Source: UBA7396 sp964527685
GTDB lineage: Bacteria > Patescibacteriota > Gracilibacteria > BD1-5 > UBA6164
Assembly (NCBI GenBank): GCA_964527685.1
Contig: CAZGOC010000001.1
Span: 124,001 to 188,000, forward strand
Length of the DNA: 64,000 nucleotides
Direction: 5' to 3'
Positions 11,670 to 22,482 of the stretch are shown here, in pieces. The notes beneath the pieces are model-generated. The model was not told where the DNA came from, made no database searches, and worked only from the letters and a program-made list of their open reading frames with translations. Position 1 is the first letter of the stretch. Every line of letters begins with the position of its first letter. Both the position numbers and the translations under genes were made by a program.

Positions 11670-11996
11670 TTATTTTACTTGTAATTCTAATCTAATATTA
11701 GAAGTTCTTTTTAAAATTGGATGCATTCTTCATCTAGAGATATGTTGTCCTCTTTTATATACAATTCATTTTGTAATAACAAGTTGATCTATATATAATT
11801 TTGAAGCATCTTGAGAATTGTTGTTTGTTGCATTTGCAATTGCAGAATGTAGTATTTTGTAAAGTAAATCTGCTCATTTTTTAGGAGCAAATTTTAAGAA
11901 ATTTAAAGCCCAAGTAGCTTCTTTATTTCTCAATAATTCTGCAACAACTCTTAATTTTTTAGGAGAAATTCTTATATTTTTTCAATAAGCTTTCAT
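11670..11996 (-). CDS. rplV: 50S ribosomal protein L22
   Basis: 108 residues with NIRISPKKLRVVAELLRNKEA and the C-terminal beta-hairpin GRMHPILKRTSNIRLELQ. L22 lines the nascent-peptide tunnel constriction. The gap from rpsS (74 nt) contains AATTAATA-type repeats. Confidence 0.95.
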
Positions 11997-12070
11997 AAAT
12001 TTTTATAATTAGTAATTAATAATTAATAATTAGTAGTGATTGATAAATTTATCATCAAATCACTTACATA

Positions 12071-12337
12071 TTATTTTTTATTTCAAGAATGACCTCTAAA
12101 TGTTCTTGTAAATGAAAATTCTCATAATTTATGTCCAACCATATCTTCTGTAACAAATACAGGAGTATGAACTTTTCAGTTATGAACTCAAAAAGTATGT
12201 CAAACAAATTCAGGAGCTATAACTGAGGCTCTAGCCCAAGTTTTAATAACTGTTTTTTTTCAATCTGAATTTAATTTTTCAACTTTTTTTAAAAGTTTTT
12301 CATCTATGTAAGGTCATTTTTTTAAACTTCTTGCCAT
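12071..12337 (-). CDS. rpsS: 30S ribosomal protein S19
   Basis: 88 residues. MARSLKKGPYIDEKLLKKV, IKTGARASVIAPEFVGHTFGVHNGKVHTPVFVTEDMVGHKLGEFSFTRTF is canonical S19 once TGA is read as Gly. S19 sits in the 30S head and contacts S13. Confidence 0.97.
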
Positions 12338-12379
12338 AGTTTATTTATAAGTTATAAAGTTTTAAAGGTTAATTAATGA

Positions 12380-13225
12380 TTACATCATTAATTTTCATTT
12401 TTTAGTTCTTAAAATCCATTTATTAGTAAATTTTTTCTTGCTTCTTGTTTTCTTTCATAAAGCAATTTTTCACCATGGAGTTTTTGGAGCTTTTAATCAA
12501 ATTGGATTATGTCCTTCTCAACCTCCATGTGGATGGTCAACTGGGTTCATTTGTTTACCTAAAACTGTTGGTCTTATTCACATATGTCTACTTCTTCAAG
12601 CTTTACCTATAACAATTTGATTATGGAAAGTGTTTGAAACTTGTCATAAAGTTGCATAACATTTTTTATTTACAAGTCTTATTTCCCCTGAAGGCATTTT
12701 TACTTGAGTGTATTCTCATTCTTGAGAAAGAATTATTCATTGAGATCAAGCAGATCTAACTGATGAAGCTCATTGTCAAACTATTGTTTCAAGATTGTAG
12801 ATACTTAATCAAACTGGAATATTTCAAATTTGAAGTCTGTTTCATGATTCTAAAGAAGTTTTTTCTTCAGTAATTATTTTATCTCAAACTTTCATTTCAC
12901 TATGTGCTATAACATATCTTCTTTCTCAGTCTTTATAACAAACTAAAGATATGAATGCACTTCTATATGGATCATACTCAACTGTTTCAACTTTTGCAGG
13001 AATTCATATTTTATCATGAAAGTAAAAATCTATCAGTCTATATTTTTTAGCATGTCCTCAACCTTGATGTCTAACTGTAATTCTTCAAGTATTATTTCTT
13101 CAAGCATTTTTTTTCAGTGTAGTTGTTAGGGCTTTATACGGAGTACTTGTTGTAATTTCTTCAAAAGTATTTCCAGTCATAGCTCTTCTTCAAGGAGTTG
13201 TTGGTTTAAATTTTTTAATTCACAT
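12380..13225 (-). CDS. rplB: 50S ribosomal protein L2
   Basis: 281 residues, normal length. The active-site-proximal motif reads MNPVDHPHGGGEGHNPIG with a mix of GGN and TGA glycines; the histidine needed for peptidyl transfer is present. L2 is essential for subunit association and peptide-bond formation. Confidence 0.97.
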
Positions 13226-13271
13226 TTTTTAAAAATTAATATTAAATATTTAATTTTCTTTTTTAAAGAAA

Positions 13272-13568
13272 TTAAATTTTAATTAAAGAAAAATCTAATT
13301 TAGCACTCTTATCTTTTAAAGTAATATATGCTTTTCTAGAAGTTCTTTTTCTTAAAACTATCCCTTTTTTACCTTGTTTAAATTTTTCTCTAGTATTTAA
13401 TACTCTTACAGAAGAAATTGAAACTCAGTATACATCTAAAACAGCTTTTTTTATATCTATTTTAGTTGCACTATCAGAAACTTCAATAACATAAGTTCAT
13501 TCTTTTAATTCTGATCTTGATGATTTTTCAGTTATGATAGGTTTTTTTATGATTTCAAATAATCTCAT
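13272..13568 (-). CDS. rplW: 50S ribosomal protein L23
   Basis: 98 residues. IIKKPIITEKSSR at the N-terminus and ATKIDIKKAVLDVYGVSISSVRVLNTREKFKQGKKGIVLRKRTSRKAYITLK are typical. L23 is the main docking site for trigger factor and SRP at the tunnel exit. Confidence 0.95.
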
Positions 13569-13594
13569 AGCAAATAAATTATATTATAATTAAA

Positions 13595-14215
13595 CTATCT
13601 TAAAGTATTTAATTTTTCAATAGAATCTTTTAACAAAACTAAAGTTTGGTATTTTAAAAGATCTTTTATATTTAAATAATCTACTGTTAATGTTTTTAAG
13701 TTAGGTATATTTCTTGAAGATTTTTCTACAATTTCATTTTTTGTAGCAAGTCCAAGTAATACATTTTTTGTATAAGGTATAGCATTTAAAACTGATACCA
13801 TATTTTTAGTTTTAATTTCACCAAAATTTATACTATCTAAAACAATTAAGTTATTAGATTGAGCTTTTGATGATAACATAGAACATAAAGCAAGTCTTCT
13901 TTCTTTTTTATTCATAGATTTAGTAAAATTTACTGTATTTCTAGGACCAAAAGTAACTCAACCTCAGATTCTAATTGGAGATCTAGAAGCTCAAGCTCTA
14001 GCTCTTCAAGTTCATTTTTGTTTATATATTTTTCTTGTAGATCCTCTTACTTCACCTCTTGTTTTAGTATGAGCAACTACTAGTCTTGCATTTGATATTT
14101 GATACACTAAAGCTCTATGAATTAAACCTTCATTTACTTCGGTACCAAAAACAGATTCATTTAATTCAATAGTTCAAATTTCTTTTCCCTCTTGATTTAA
14201 TAATTTAGTTTCCAT
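13595..14215 (-). CDS. rplD: 50S ribosomal protein L4
   Basis: 206 residues. The tunnel-lining extended loop is present (HTKTRGEVRGSTRKIYKQKGTGRARAGASRSPIRIGGGVTFGP) followed by the globular domain. L4 represses its own operon in Escherichia coli by binding the S10 leader, so it could do the same on the rplC leader here; that is inference. Confidence 0.96.
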
Positions 14216-14232
14216 TTCAATATAATTAAGGT

Positions 14233-14838
14233 TTAAAATTTAATAGAGATTAAAGAGTTTCTTGCTCCTGGAACTGGTCATTTAACACCCAATACAGAAA
14301 GCTCTTTGTTGATTAACTCAACAGAAACTTTTTTAATTGTAACTTTAACATCTCACATATGTCAGTGCATTTTTTTACCTGGTTTAGTTCTTCTTGGTTT
14401 TCTTGTACCAATAGATCATAGTGCTCTGTGGAATTTTGACCCGTGAGTTTTTAATCACCCAGAGAAATTATGTCTTTTCATTGCTCAGGCAAATCATTTT
14501 CATTTTGAATATCAAGTTAGTTCAACTAACTCTACTCATTCAAGTACATCTAATGTTATCTCATCTCAAACATTAAATTTAGAAGATTCTTCACTTTTTA
14601 GTGGAACTTCTTTTATTTTAGAAAATTCAGAAAAGTTTAATGATTTTTTTCCTTCTTCAAGTTTACCTTCTTTTCCATCTTTTAAAACTCAAATAACAAT
14701 TGATGAATATCAATTGATTTCTAAAGTTTTAACAGCAACTACTTTCAATGTTGGAATTTTAAGTAAAGTAACTGGAACAAAATCATTTCATTTAACTATT
14801 CTTGTCATTTCTAGCTTAGAAGCTAATAGTCAAGCCAT
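14233..14838 (-). CDS. rplC: 50S ribosomal protein L3, first gene of the operon
   Basis: 201 residues. C-terminal core motif GAMKRHNFSGGLKTHGSKFHRALGSIGTRKPRRTKPGKKMHGHMGDVTIT is unmistakable. L3 starts 50S assembly. It is the first gene of the operon: rpsJ (S10), which usually precedes it, is not upstream, where the promoter and leader lie instead. Confidence 0.96.
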
Positions 14839-14864
14839 GTTAAAAAAATTAAAATATAATAGTT

Positions 14865-14945
14865 AGAGGTTAAACTAGTATCTCGACAAATACCGTTTAA
14901 CTTAACCTCTTAAAAAACTTATCATTAGTCTTTTTTATCAAAGAC
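14865..14945 (-). promoter_or_regulatory. Structured leader of the ribosomal operon
   Basis: Between the promoter and rplC the transcript can form two hairpins: GTCTTT/AAAGAC (14928-14945) and a long one (14865-14910) with outer stem AGAGG/CCTCT, middle stem TTAAAC/GTTTAA and apical stem GTAT/ATAC around TTGTCGAG. The second lies 26 nt before the start codon. A protein-binding autoregulatory leader is a reasonable guess. Confidence 0.5.
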
Positions 14946-14962
14946 AAATAAATAGCCTGCAT

Positions 14963-14990
14963 ATTTTATAAAAAAAGTTAAAATTGTCAA
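14963..14990 (-). promoter_or_regulatory. Promoter of the ribosomal protein operon
   Basis: On the minus strand, a consensus TTGACA (14985-14990), a 16-bp spacer and TAAAAT (14963-14968). Transcription should begin near 14956, giving a leader of about 115 nt before rplC. Confidence 0.75.
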
Positions 14991-15085
14991 AAGATTTTAT
15001 TTTTTAAAAAAAATGTAATTTTAAAACTTTCCCTGAAGCTATTATTTTAGTTTTAATAAATATTAATTTATAATTTTTCATATCT

Positions 15086-15841
15086 CTACTTCCTCACTCT
15101 CACCTTCATACTCATCTCTATACTTTTTTTTACTTCTAGTATAAATGGATTATCAATTAATCCATTTTCTTTTTCATAGATTGGCTCTATACATAAAAAA
15201 TCTTTGTTTTCTTCGTTCCAAAGCCATATGTATTTAAATATTTTATCATAATCAAATTCAAGAATATAATCCCCGAAATTCACTTCAAAAATTCAAGGAT
15301 TTAAAAGTTCCTTTGTATCTCAAACTGACCAAATATCAAAATAATTATCCTTTAAAAAACTAAAATTTATTTTTGATTTATCTTCATTTTTTACAAAAAA
15401 ATATGGATGAAAACCTGGAGAAATTAGCATAGATTTATCTCAAGTATTTTTGATATCTTGAGTGATTTTTAAAAAATCATTTTCAACTGAGATTTTTAGT
15501 TTATATTCAAATTCAAATGGGAAAATCTCTTTATATTTATCTTGATATATTAGTTTTAATATAATAATTTCACTTGAAATACTTTCAATTTCAAAAGTGC
15601 TATTTCTTACAAATCAATGTTGATTTAGTTTATAGATATCACTATTTTTAAGTGGTCAAGCATTTGGAAAAAGGAGTGGGATTCATCATCTCACATTTTT
15701 TGATATATCATTAAAAGTATCTAGGTTTAGATAAAGTATTTCTCTATTGTCTTGTTTAATACTTGTAATAATTCATCATCTATCTGGAGAAAATGAGATT
15801 TCAAAGTTTTTTAGTTTATGAGTGTAGATTTGTGGTGGCAT
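15086..15841 (-). CDS. Aldose 1-epimerase-like protein
   Basis: 251 residues. GGIPLLFPNAGPL (about 52-64) and LISPGFHPYFFV are galactose mutarotase superfamily motifs, with catalytic-type His in the second. Members interconvert alpha and beta anomers of hexoses or hexose-6-phosphates. It is the last gene of the glycan cluster, 42 nt after the WbqC gene, and probably conditions a sugar substrate. The true start could be slightly upstream; no ribosome binding site decides it. Confidence 0.8.
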
Positions 15842-15883
15842 ATTTGGTTTAGTGAATTGGTAGATTTTTAAATATAAATTATT

Positions 15884-16552
15884 TTATATGAAATTTTTAG
15901 AATTTTCTCACTCATTTAATATTAAATCAATTATACTCATATAAGGTATAAATTCTCCCCATAATTGAGTATAAATTGGATGATGATAATCTTGAAAGGA
16001 TAATCTTATTCAATTATCTATAAATTTATTTTCTTCTATATAGTTTTTTCATCAAGCTCATGATATATACTCATTTGCTCAAACTAATTTACATATATCA
16101 ACTAAAGCATCACTACTTTTTGAGTTTAAAACACTAGTTATTTCAGATAGAATAATAATTTTAGTTTTTATTCAAAGTATTTCACAAATTTTTTTTATAG
16201 AAAATATATTGAATTCTGAAATATTGTCTCATTTATAATCATAGATTTCCTTTATTTTGTTTATATAATTATTATAAAATCTAGCTTTTTTATAATTTTG
16301 TTCTATTGTTTGAAAATGTTTTTTTAAAATAGAATTATTAAATTTTACATCTTTAATTTCTTGTCATAAATTAACAAAAACTGGCAGAGTTAATAATATT
16401 TCTCAATTAGGTCATTTTATTTTATTTCTATTATGATAATCTCATTTTGTATATTGAGCAATATCATAAATAACAAATATATCTGATTGTTTTATTTTAT
16501 TAAATAATCAAAGATAAGGAATATAGTTTGGTTGATGAATAGAGCAAATCAT
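15884..16552 (-). CDS. WbqC-family glycan biosynthesis protein
   Basis: 222 residues opening with MICSIHQPNYIPYLG, the hallmark of the WbqC family, and closing with SFQDYHHPIYTQLGGEFIPYMSIIDLILNEG, its conserved C-terminus. The family occurs in O-antigen and surface-glycan clusters and is linked to aminosugar modification; the exact reaction is not settled. It starts 6 nt after the PIG-L deacetylase stop. Confidence 0.85.
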
Positions 16553-16558
16553 ATTAAA

Positions 16559-17164
16559 TTATTTTATAGATCTAAAAAGTTCAAATGCTTCAAAAAATTT
16601 ATCATTTCTAAAAATATCAAAAGCCCTATATTCTGCTAATCATTTAACAGCTCTATCAGCCATATAAACTTTTCATCATTGAGAAGAATGTATTTGTACA
16701 GCTTTTATTTTTAAATCAATATAATTAGATATATCAATATAAAAATTTGGTTTAAAATCTGTATTTGTACTTGGTGATTGATATATATATATTTCATCAA
16801 CTAATCTACAAGCAACAACTGAAGCATAATGAACAGCTCTATGATCTTGATGAGTATCATGTTTTGAAGGAATAAATACAATATCTGGTTTAATTAAATC
16901 AATATATTTTTCAATAATTTTAATAGTATCTAATCATTCAGAGATATATCTATCTTTTAAATTTTCTATATATAGATTAGATTTTAATAATTGAGAGCTT
17001 TCTTTTGCTTCTTTAGTTCTATCTCAATTATCAGTTCATCATTCTCATCTTGTTAAAACTAAAAAATTAACTTCATTTCATTCTGAAGCATATCTACACA
17101 TAGAACCAAAACATCAAAGCTCTATATCATCTGGGTGTGGTCAAATTGCTAATATTTTTTTCAT
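16559..17164 (-). CDS. PIG-L/LmbE-family N-deacetylase
   Basis: 201 residues. Zinc-binding GPHPDDIELGCFG near residue 8 and HDTHQDHRAVH near residue 112 are the PIG-L signature. The family removes N-acetyl groups from GlcNAc-type sugars. It sits directly before WbqC, a common pairing in surface glycan loci, which suggests formation of a free aminosugar that WbqC or an acyltransferase then modifies. Confidence 0.9.
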
Positions 17165-17187
17165 AGATTAGTTATTAAATAATATTT

Positions 17188-18276
17188 TTATTTAGAATAT
17201 TTGTTTATTAATAATTTTCAAATTTTTATTCAAGGTTGCTCTAAAAATTTATAACTCAAAAAAGATATAAAAATCAATAAAGTAAGAGTTAATAATAAAA
17301 ATATAAATTCATAATAATAATTATATCAATATATTTTAGTTATAAATGAATTAAAATATATTCATAATAGATGATAAAACCAAAGATTTATTAAATAAAT
17401 AGAATAACTAATAATTCATAAAAATTTTAATATATTATTAAAAAATATATTTTGAAAAAAATATCAATTTTTGACAAAAAGAAATACTAACAATCATAAA
17501 TTTAAAATAAAAAATGGAAATATATATAAATATCAATTTTTTACATATAAAAAAGAAAGTATTATAAAAAAGGTAATATTTAAAATTTTTAATTTTTTAA
17601 TATTCTTAAAGGAAACTTCTATATCTTTTATTTTAAATAAAAATAATCATATTGAAAAAGAAAATAGATGTGTTAATGGTGTTCAGTAAATATCAAAAAG
17701 ATTATATGTTTTAGTAAAAATATTTCATAAATATGAAATTAAAAATGTTACCACAATAAAAACAATTAATTTATTTTTAGATTTTGTTACATAATACAAG
17801 ATTGGGAAAAGTAAATAAAAAAATAATTCATTAAACAAAGACCATTCTCACAAATACATACTACTAATATACTTTGGAATAATTCAGAATAAAAAAAATA
17901 AATGGGTTAATAAATTATCTATATTTGTATCAAAATTAAATAATAAATCATGCTTTACAATCAAATAAGTAAATAAATAAAATACAAATATATTAATAAG
18001 AAAAAACAATGGATAAATTCTAAAAAATCTCCTTATATAAAAATTTATATAAGGGTTTTGTTCTTTTTTAAGTCTAGAATTAAAACTTAAAGATATTGTA
18101 TATGCACTAACTATAAAAAATAATGGTACTCACATTCATCATATTTTAAATATTTGGTCTAATATTGAATTATTCCAAATACTCAAATTTAAATAATGTA
18201 AATGAGTAAATATTACACCAATTATAGCAATTCATCTCAAATGGTCTAAATAATCATATTTTTTTATTTCATACAT
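17188..18276 (-). CDS. Acyltransferase-3 family membrane protein
   Basis: 362 residues and about ten hydrophobic helices. The N-terminus KYDYLDHLRGIAIIGVIFTHL holds the conserved catalytic-type His, and PLFFIVSAYTISLSF and YIRRFFRIYPLFF follow as in OafA-type O-acyltransferases. It should acetylate exposed glycan on the outer face of the membrane using cytoplasmic acyl-CoA. It lies 17 nt after the glycosyltransferase. Confidence 0.88.
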
Positions 18277-18293
18277 TTTTAATATAATATTTT

Positions 18294-19409
18294 TTAAATA
18301 ACTAAACTATTTATATCTTTATCTGATAAATTTAATTTATTTTTTAATAAAGGTTTTAAATTTTCTAAGTGTATTTTACATATACTTTTTTCTGAATGAA
18401 AATCAATAATATATTTATAATTTCTTTCAATATATTTATTTTTAAAATCCTTATCTTCAAAAAGTTGTTTTGTTAAATCTAATAATCATTCTCTAGGAAT
18501 TTTTATCAATTCATGCATATCATAGGTAATAATAGGTTTTTTACAAGCCATAATTTGCATAGGCATAAGACTTAATCATCATATAGAAAAATCTCAAAAA
18601 CAAAAATCAGATCATCTTATTTTTGCTGCTAAAGTTTCTTTATCCATAAAATTATGCCAAAAATAAGTTTTAGAATCATTTAAAATTTCTTTATATTTTG
18701 TAACCTCAAATCATTGATTTAAAAGGTGCAAAGTAGCTTTAGGATAATTTGGTTTTATATATTCTTTAAATATTTTTATAGCATATTCTGGTTTTTTATC
18801 TCAATGAAGTCTAGTTGGAAAAAAACAAGCAGGATTTCATTCTAGTTTAATAATATTTCATTCAGGTTTAAATATATCTGTATTTATAGGATTTGGTAAC
18901 CACTTTACATCTTTTCTAATTTTTTTAAGTGGTTCTAGCATGTCAGGTGTAGAACAATAATAAATATCAAATTCTTGAATTTTTTGCCTAATTTTCCATC
19001 AAATTATTTTATTAATAATATATCAAATTATTTTTTTTATGATATTTTTTTCATCTTTTAAAAATCTTTCATAATTTACTCAAAAATCAAATCAATGAGA
19101 TTCAGCAATCGATATTTGATTTGGTATTTTTTTAAAATTTAAAAAATTTTCTGTATTATTAAAATGAACTATATCATATTTTTGAATTTTTCATTTTTTA
19201 TATAGTTTATTAATAAGAAGATAATTTTGTGGTATATATTTCCATCATAAAAGTTGAAAATATTCAAAATTATAATTATTTATCAACTTAATTTTTCATA
19301 GTATATTAGGAGAACAATAATAAAATTTTATTTTATTTATTTTATTAAAAAATAATTGATATTGGAAATGAAATCAATTAATAAAATAAGTTAAATTATT
19401 TTTTTTCAT
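18294..19409 (-). CDS. GT4-like glycosyltransferase
   Basis: 371 residues of GT-B type. The C-terminal half shows ACFFPTRLHGDKKPEYAIKIFKEYI (donor-domain entry) and a nucleotide-sugar motif region GGLSLMPMQIMACKKPIITYD in which the first Glu of the usual EX7E is absent, so it is divergent. Its start overlaps the stop of the upstream gene by 14 nt, which indicates translational coupling. Confidence 0.75.
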
Positions 19410-20373
19410 AAAAAAAGAATTTAAATAATAAATATATAATAGTATTTCTAATATAGAGTAAAAAATCTAAGTATAATATATTAAATTTTGTTTGAAAAAA
19501 CCTACTTGATATTTTCTTGCAAAAAATAAAATCCTCTTTTAAACCATTATTAAAATTATTAAAGTTAAAACTAATTGGTAAAAATAAAATTCTAAAATAG
19601 TTGAATTTATTTCATACTATTTCTGTTTTTTCTCTTAAATTATAATCAGAAAAAAATGTTGGATATCTTCATAATATACTTTGATTATATAAAAAATTGA
19701 AATTAGATTTATTTTTTAATTTTTTATTTAAATAAAAAATATATTTCCATCAAATATCAATAATTTTTGGTAAAAAATAATTACTAATTCTATTTTTTAT
19801 AGTTAAATCAAATTCTAAATTATAAAGATTATAACATTCATCTAAAAATAATATATCACTACTATTCAAAGCCCCTGGAATAAGTTTATTTAAAGAAATT
19901 AAATCTTTTATATTCATTAAAAATAGTGAGATGTCTATTTTTTTACTGAATAACATAGGATAATAAATCCTTAAAACTCAAGAAAATAAAATTTTTAAAG
20001 CAAATAATAAATTTAAATTTTCATTAATTATGAAATTAAATTTTATATTTTTTCAATAAATTAATTTAAAACTTCTTCTATGTGTAAAATAAGAAATATT
20101 TGAAATATTATCTATAGATATAAATCTAGGTTTATCTATAAATTTAAATTTTGATTTATAAAAAAACTTAACTATTTTAGTAAAATCTAAATCTGATAAT
20201 CATATAATCAAATAATCTAAATCTGATAATCATATAAGTTCGATACTTCAAATAGAATAGATAGAAATAATCTGATTTCAAAATTCTTTCTTACAAAAAT
20301 CTAAAAATCTTTCTTCTTCTTCAATATAAATATTAATTCATACTGATTTCGGGAAATTTATAAATTTATACAT
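19396..20373 (-). CDS. Putative nucleotidyltransferase-fold protein
   Basis: 325 residues, continuous only with TGA as Gly. Near residues 42-56 it reads SIGSIELIGLSDLDYLII, fitting the GS...SDLD active-site pattern of DNA polymerase-beta-like nucleotidyltransferases. A 10-residue unit (IGLSDLD) is repeated directly after it because of a 30-bp tandem duplication. It overlaps the HprK-like gene by 8 nt. Pairs of an HprK-related kinase with a nucleotidyltransferase of the NTP_transf_5 type are known in exopolysaccharide loci; assignment here is tentative. Confidence 0.45.
20186..20236. repeat. In-frame 30-bp tandem duplication
   Basis: TCTAAATCTGATAATCATATA occurs at 20186-20206 and again at 20216-20236, a period of exactly 30 bp. 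It duplicates the SDLD motif inside the nucleotidyltransferase-like gene without a frameshift. Confidence 0.85.
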
Positions 20374-21382
20374 TTTCAATTTTTTCTAAATTAAGTTCTA
20401 TATTTTTATCATTTTGTAAAAAATAAAAATTATTATTTTCTACAAAATTTTCTAAAGTATGCATTCTTTGTTTTCAAGTATTAAATTTATTTATCAATGA
20501 TAATAAAGCTAAATTTAAATATTCTGGAAACTCTTTAGTATAATTATTTATTGAAAATAAGTTTTCAAAAATATATTCTTTTTCATTTAATTTATGAAAA
20601 TTAAATTTATTTCAATATGAACAAATAAAAATTTTATCAATTTTATATTCTCTTTTTATTCATGATAATTTATTATCTAGATATGTTTTAATTCAATCTG
20701 CTTTAATTCATTCTTTTATTCATAATAGTTCTGTTGTTTCTTTTGTAATTCTTGGTAGTTCTGGAAATGGATATAATTTGTTTTCTTTAACTAAACAATA
20801 ATTATCAGATAAAATTTTATATCATTTTTTAGATAAAAAACTAGATGCTAAAGTTGATTTTCAACTTCATCATAATCATGTAAAAATAAAAGTATTAATT
20901 CAATTTGTTACTGCTGTAGCATGTAAAATATTAATTGCAAGTTTTTTTTCAAGTAAAATGAAAATAATATCGTGTATTAAAGATTTTATAATAAATCTAT
21001 TATAATATTTATTAATTCTATCAAATCCTTGTAATAAAATATTTACAAAGTGGTGAATTTTTCTAGGTTTAAGGAATCAATTAACAATAATTTTTCAATT
21101 ATCTAAAAATTCAAATAATCATTTAATCTCTTGATTTTTAAAATAATATTTATTTGAATTAAAATTTATTTTTACACTATCTCATATAGTTGTATAATCA
21201 GAAAAATCATCTAACTGACGATTTTTTGAAAAATATCAATATTTATTTAAATTAATTTTAATATCATAATCATCTAATTTATCAACTAAAAAAATATTAT
21301 AGTATTTTTTTATAAAATTAATTAATTCTATATTATCAGTTTTAATTAAAATTCTCAATCAATAAATATCAATATTTATCAT
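20366..21382 (-). CDS. HPr kinase-like ATPase in glycan cluster
   Basis: 338 residues. The C-terminal half has HATAVTNG followed by FTGLGGSGKSTLASSFLSKKG, a P-loop of the HprK/PEP-carboxykinase type, then KILSDNYCLV where the acidic base is expected (SDN). The N-terminal 150 residues are unrecognised. Such HprK-related kinases accompany glycan biosynthesis genes; the substrate is unknown. Its ATG overlaps the previous stop as TAATG, and it overlaps the next gene by 8 nt. Confidence 0.7.
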
Positions 21383-22482
21383 TATATTATTTTTAATAAA
21401 TTAAAATATTTTTCTCATATTTGTTCATAATCAGGAAAATTTAATCAAAAACTATATGCATTATTTGAAATATATTCTTTTGTTATATTTGTAACTATTT
21501 TTTCTTTTAAATCAAGTAAATCATCTTTTTTAAAAATTATAGCATTTTTTTCATCTGTAAGTAATAATTTTAAATTTGGTAAATCTGAAACAAAACATAT
21601 AGTTCATCTTGCCATGGCTTCCAACAAAGCTACTGGTATAAGCATTTTTATATTTATATCTTGTAAAGGTAGGACTAAACATCAAACTTCTCAAAGTAAA
21701 TCTTCCATTTTTTCTATATTTCTTTTAATCTCTATATTTTTAACATCTCTTTCTTTTATATATTTTTCTAATAAATCTAGTTCATCTTCACTTTTTTTGT
21801 TAAATTTTCTCAGTGCAAAAATAAATTTATATTCCGGCATTATACTAGCTAAATCAACCATGAAAAAACTTCCAGCTTCTTTTATTATTCAAGCTGAAAA
21901 TAAAAGAGTATTTTTATCTTTTTTTTCAAATGGAGCTAATTCTAAATATCTATTTTTATCATAAGATAAAGGAATATATATTATGTTTTCATTTTTATAT
22001 CAAAGTTCTAATAAAAAATTCCTTAAATATTCAGATATAATAATTATTTTTTTGAACTTAAATTTTAACAATTTTAATATAATTTTTTTATATCAAATAG
22101 AAACTTCATCTGTTGAATATATTGTTAATATAAATTTTGTATTCCATTTAAACAATGTTATAAAAAGCATTGGTAATATAAAAGATGTTTCTAAATATTG
22201 AAAAGAAATTATCTTTATATTTTTTTGATAAATAAATAATAGTGATTTCATCGCTCAGATAAAAAAATAATATAATTGTATAAATTTATTATCAGATAAT
22301 TCCATCAAATAATTTATTTTTAATCAATCAATATTTTTATCTTCTTGTATTATTTTTGGTTTATGTGAAATTATTTCTAAATCTATTTTTTTTGATAATT
22401 CTTGTGATAATAAAAGTGAATTATTTTTTATTCACTCAATCCAAGGAAAATACATACATTGTGCAAACATTGCTATCTTCAT
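21382..22482 (-). CDS. GT4-family glycosyltransferase
   Basis: 366 residues. The donor domain begins at NTLLFSAGIIKEAGSFFMVDLA, and LIPVALLEAMARGTICFVSDLPNLKLLL is the sugar-nucleotide binding end of GT4 enzymes. Probably adds one residue to the surface glycan. The upstream methyltransferase gene overlaps its first 10 nt. Confidence 0.82.

Noticed and set aside
17471..17689. Small basic plus-strand protein
   Set aside because: Lies fully within the minus-strand acyltransferase gene, which has clear family motifs and membrane helices.
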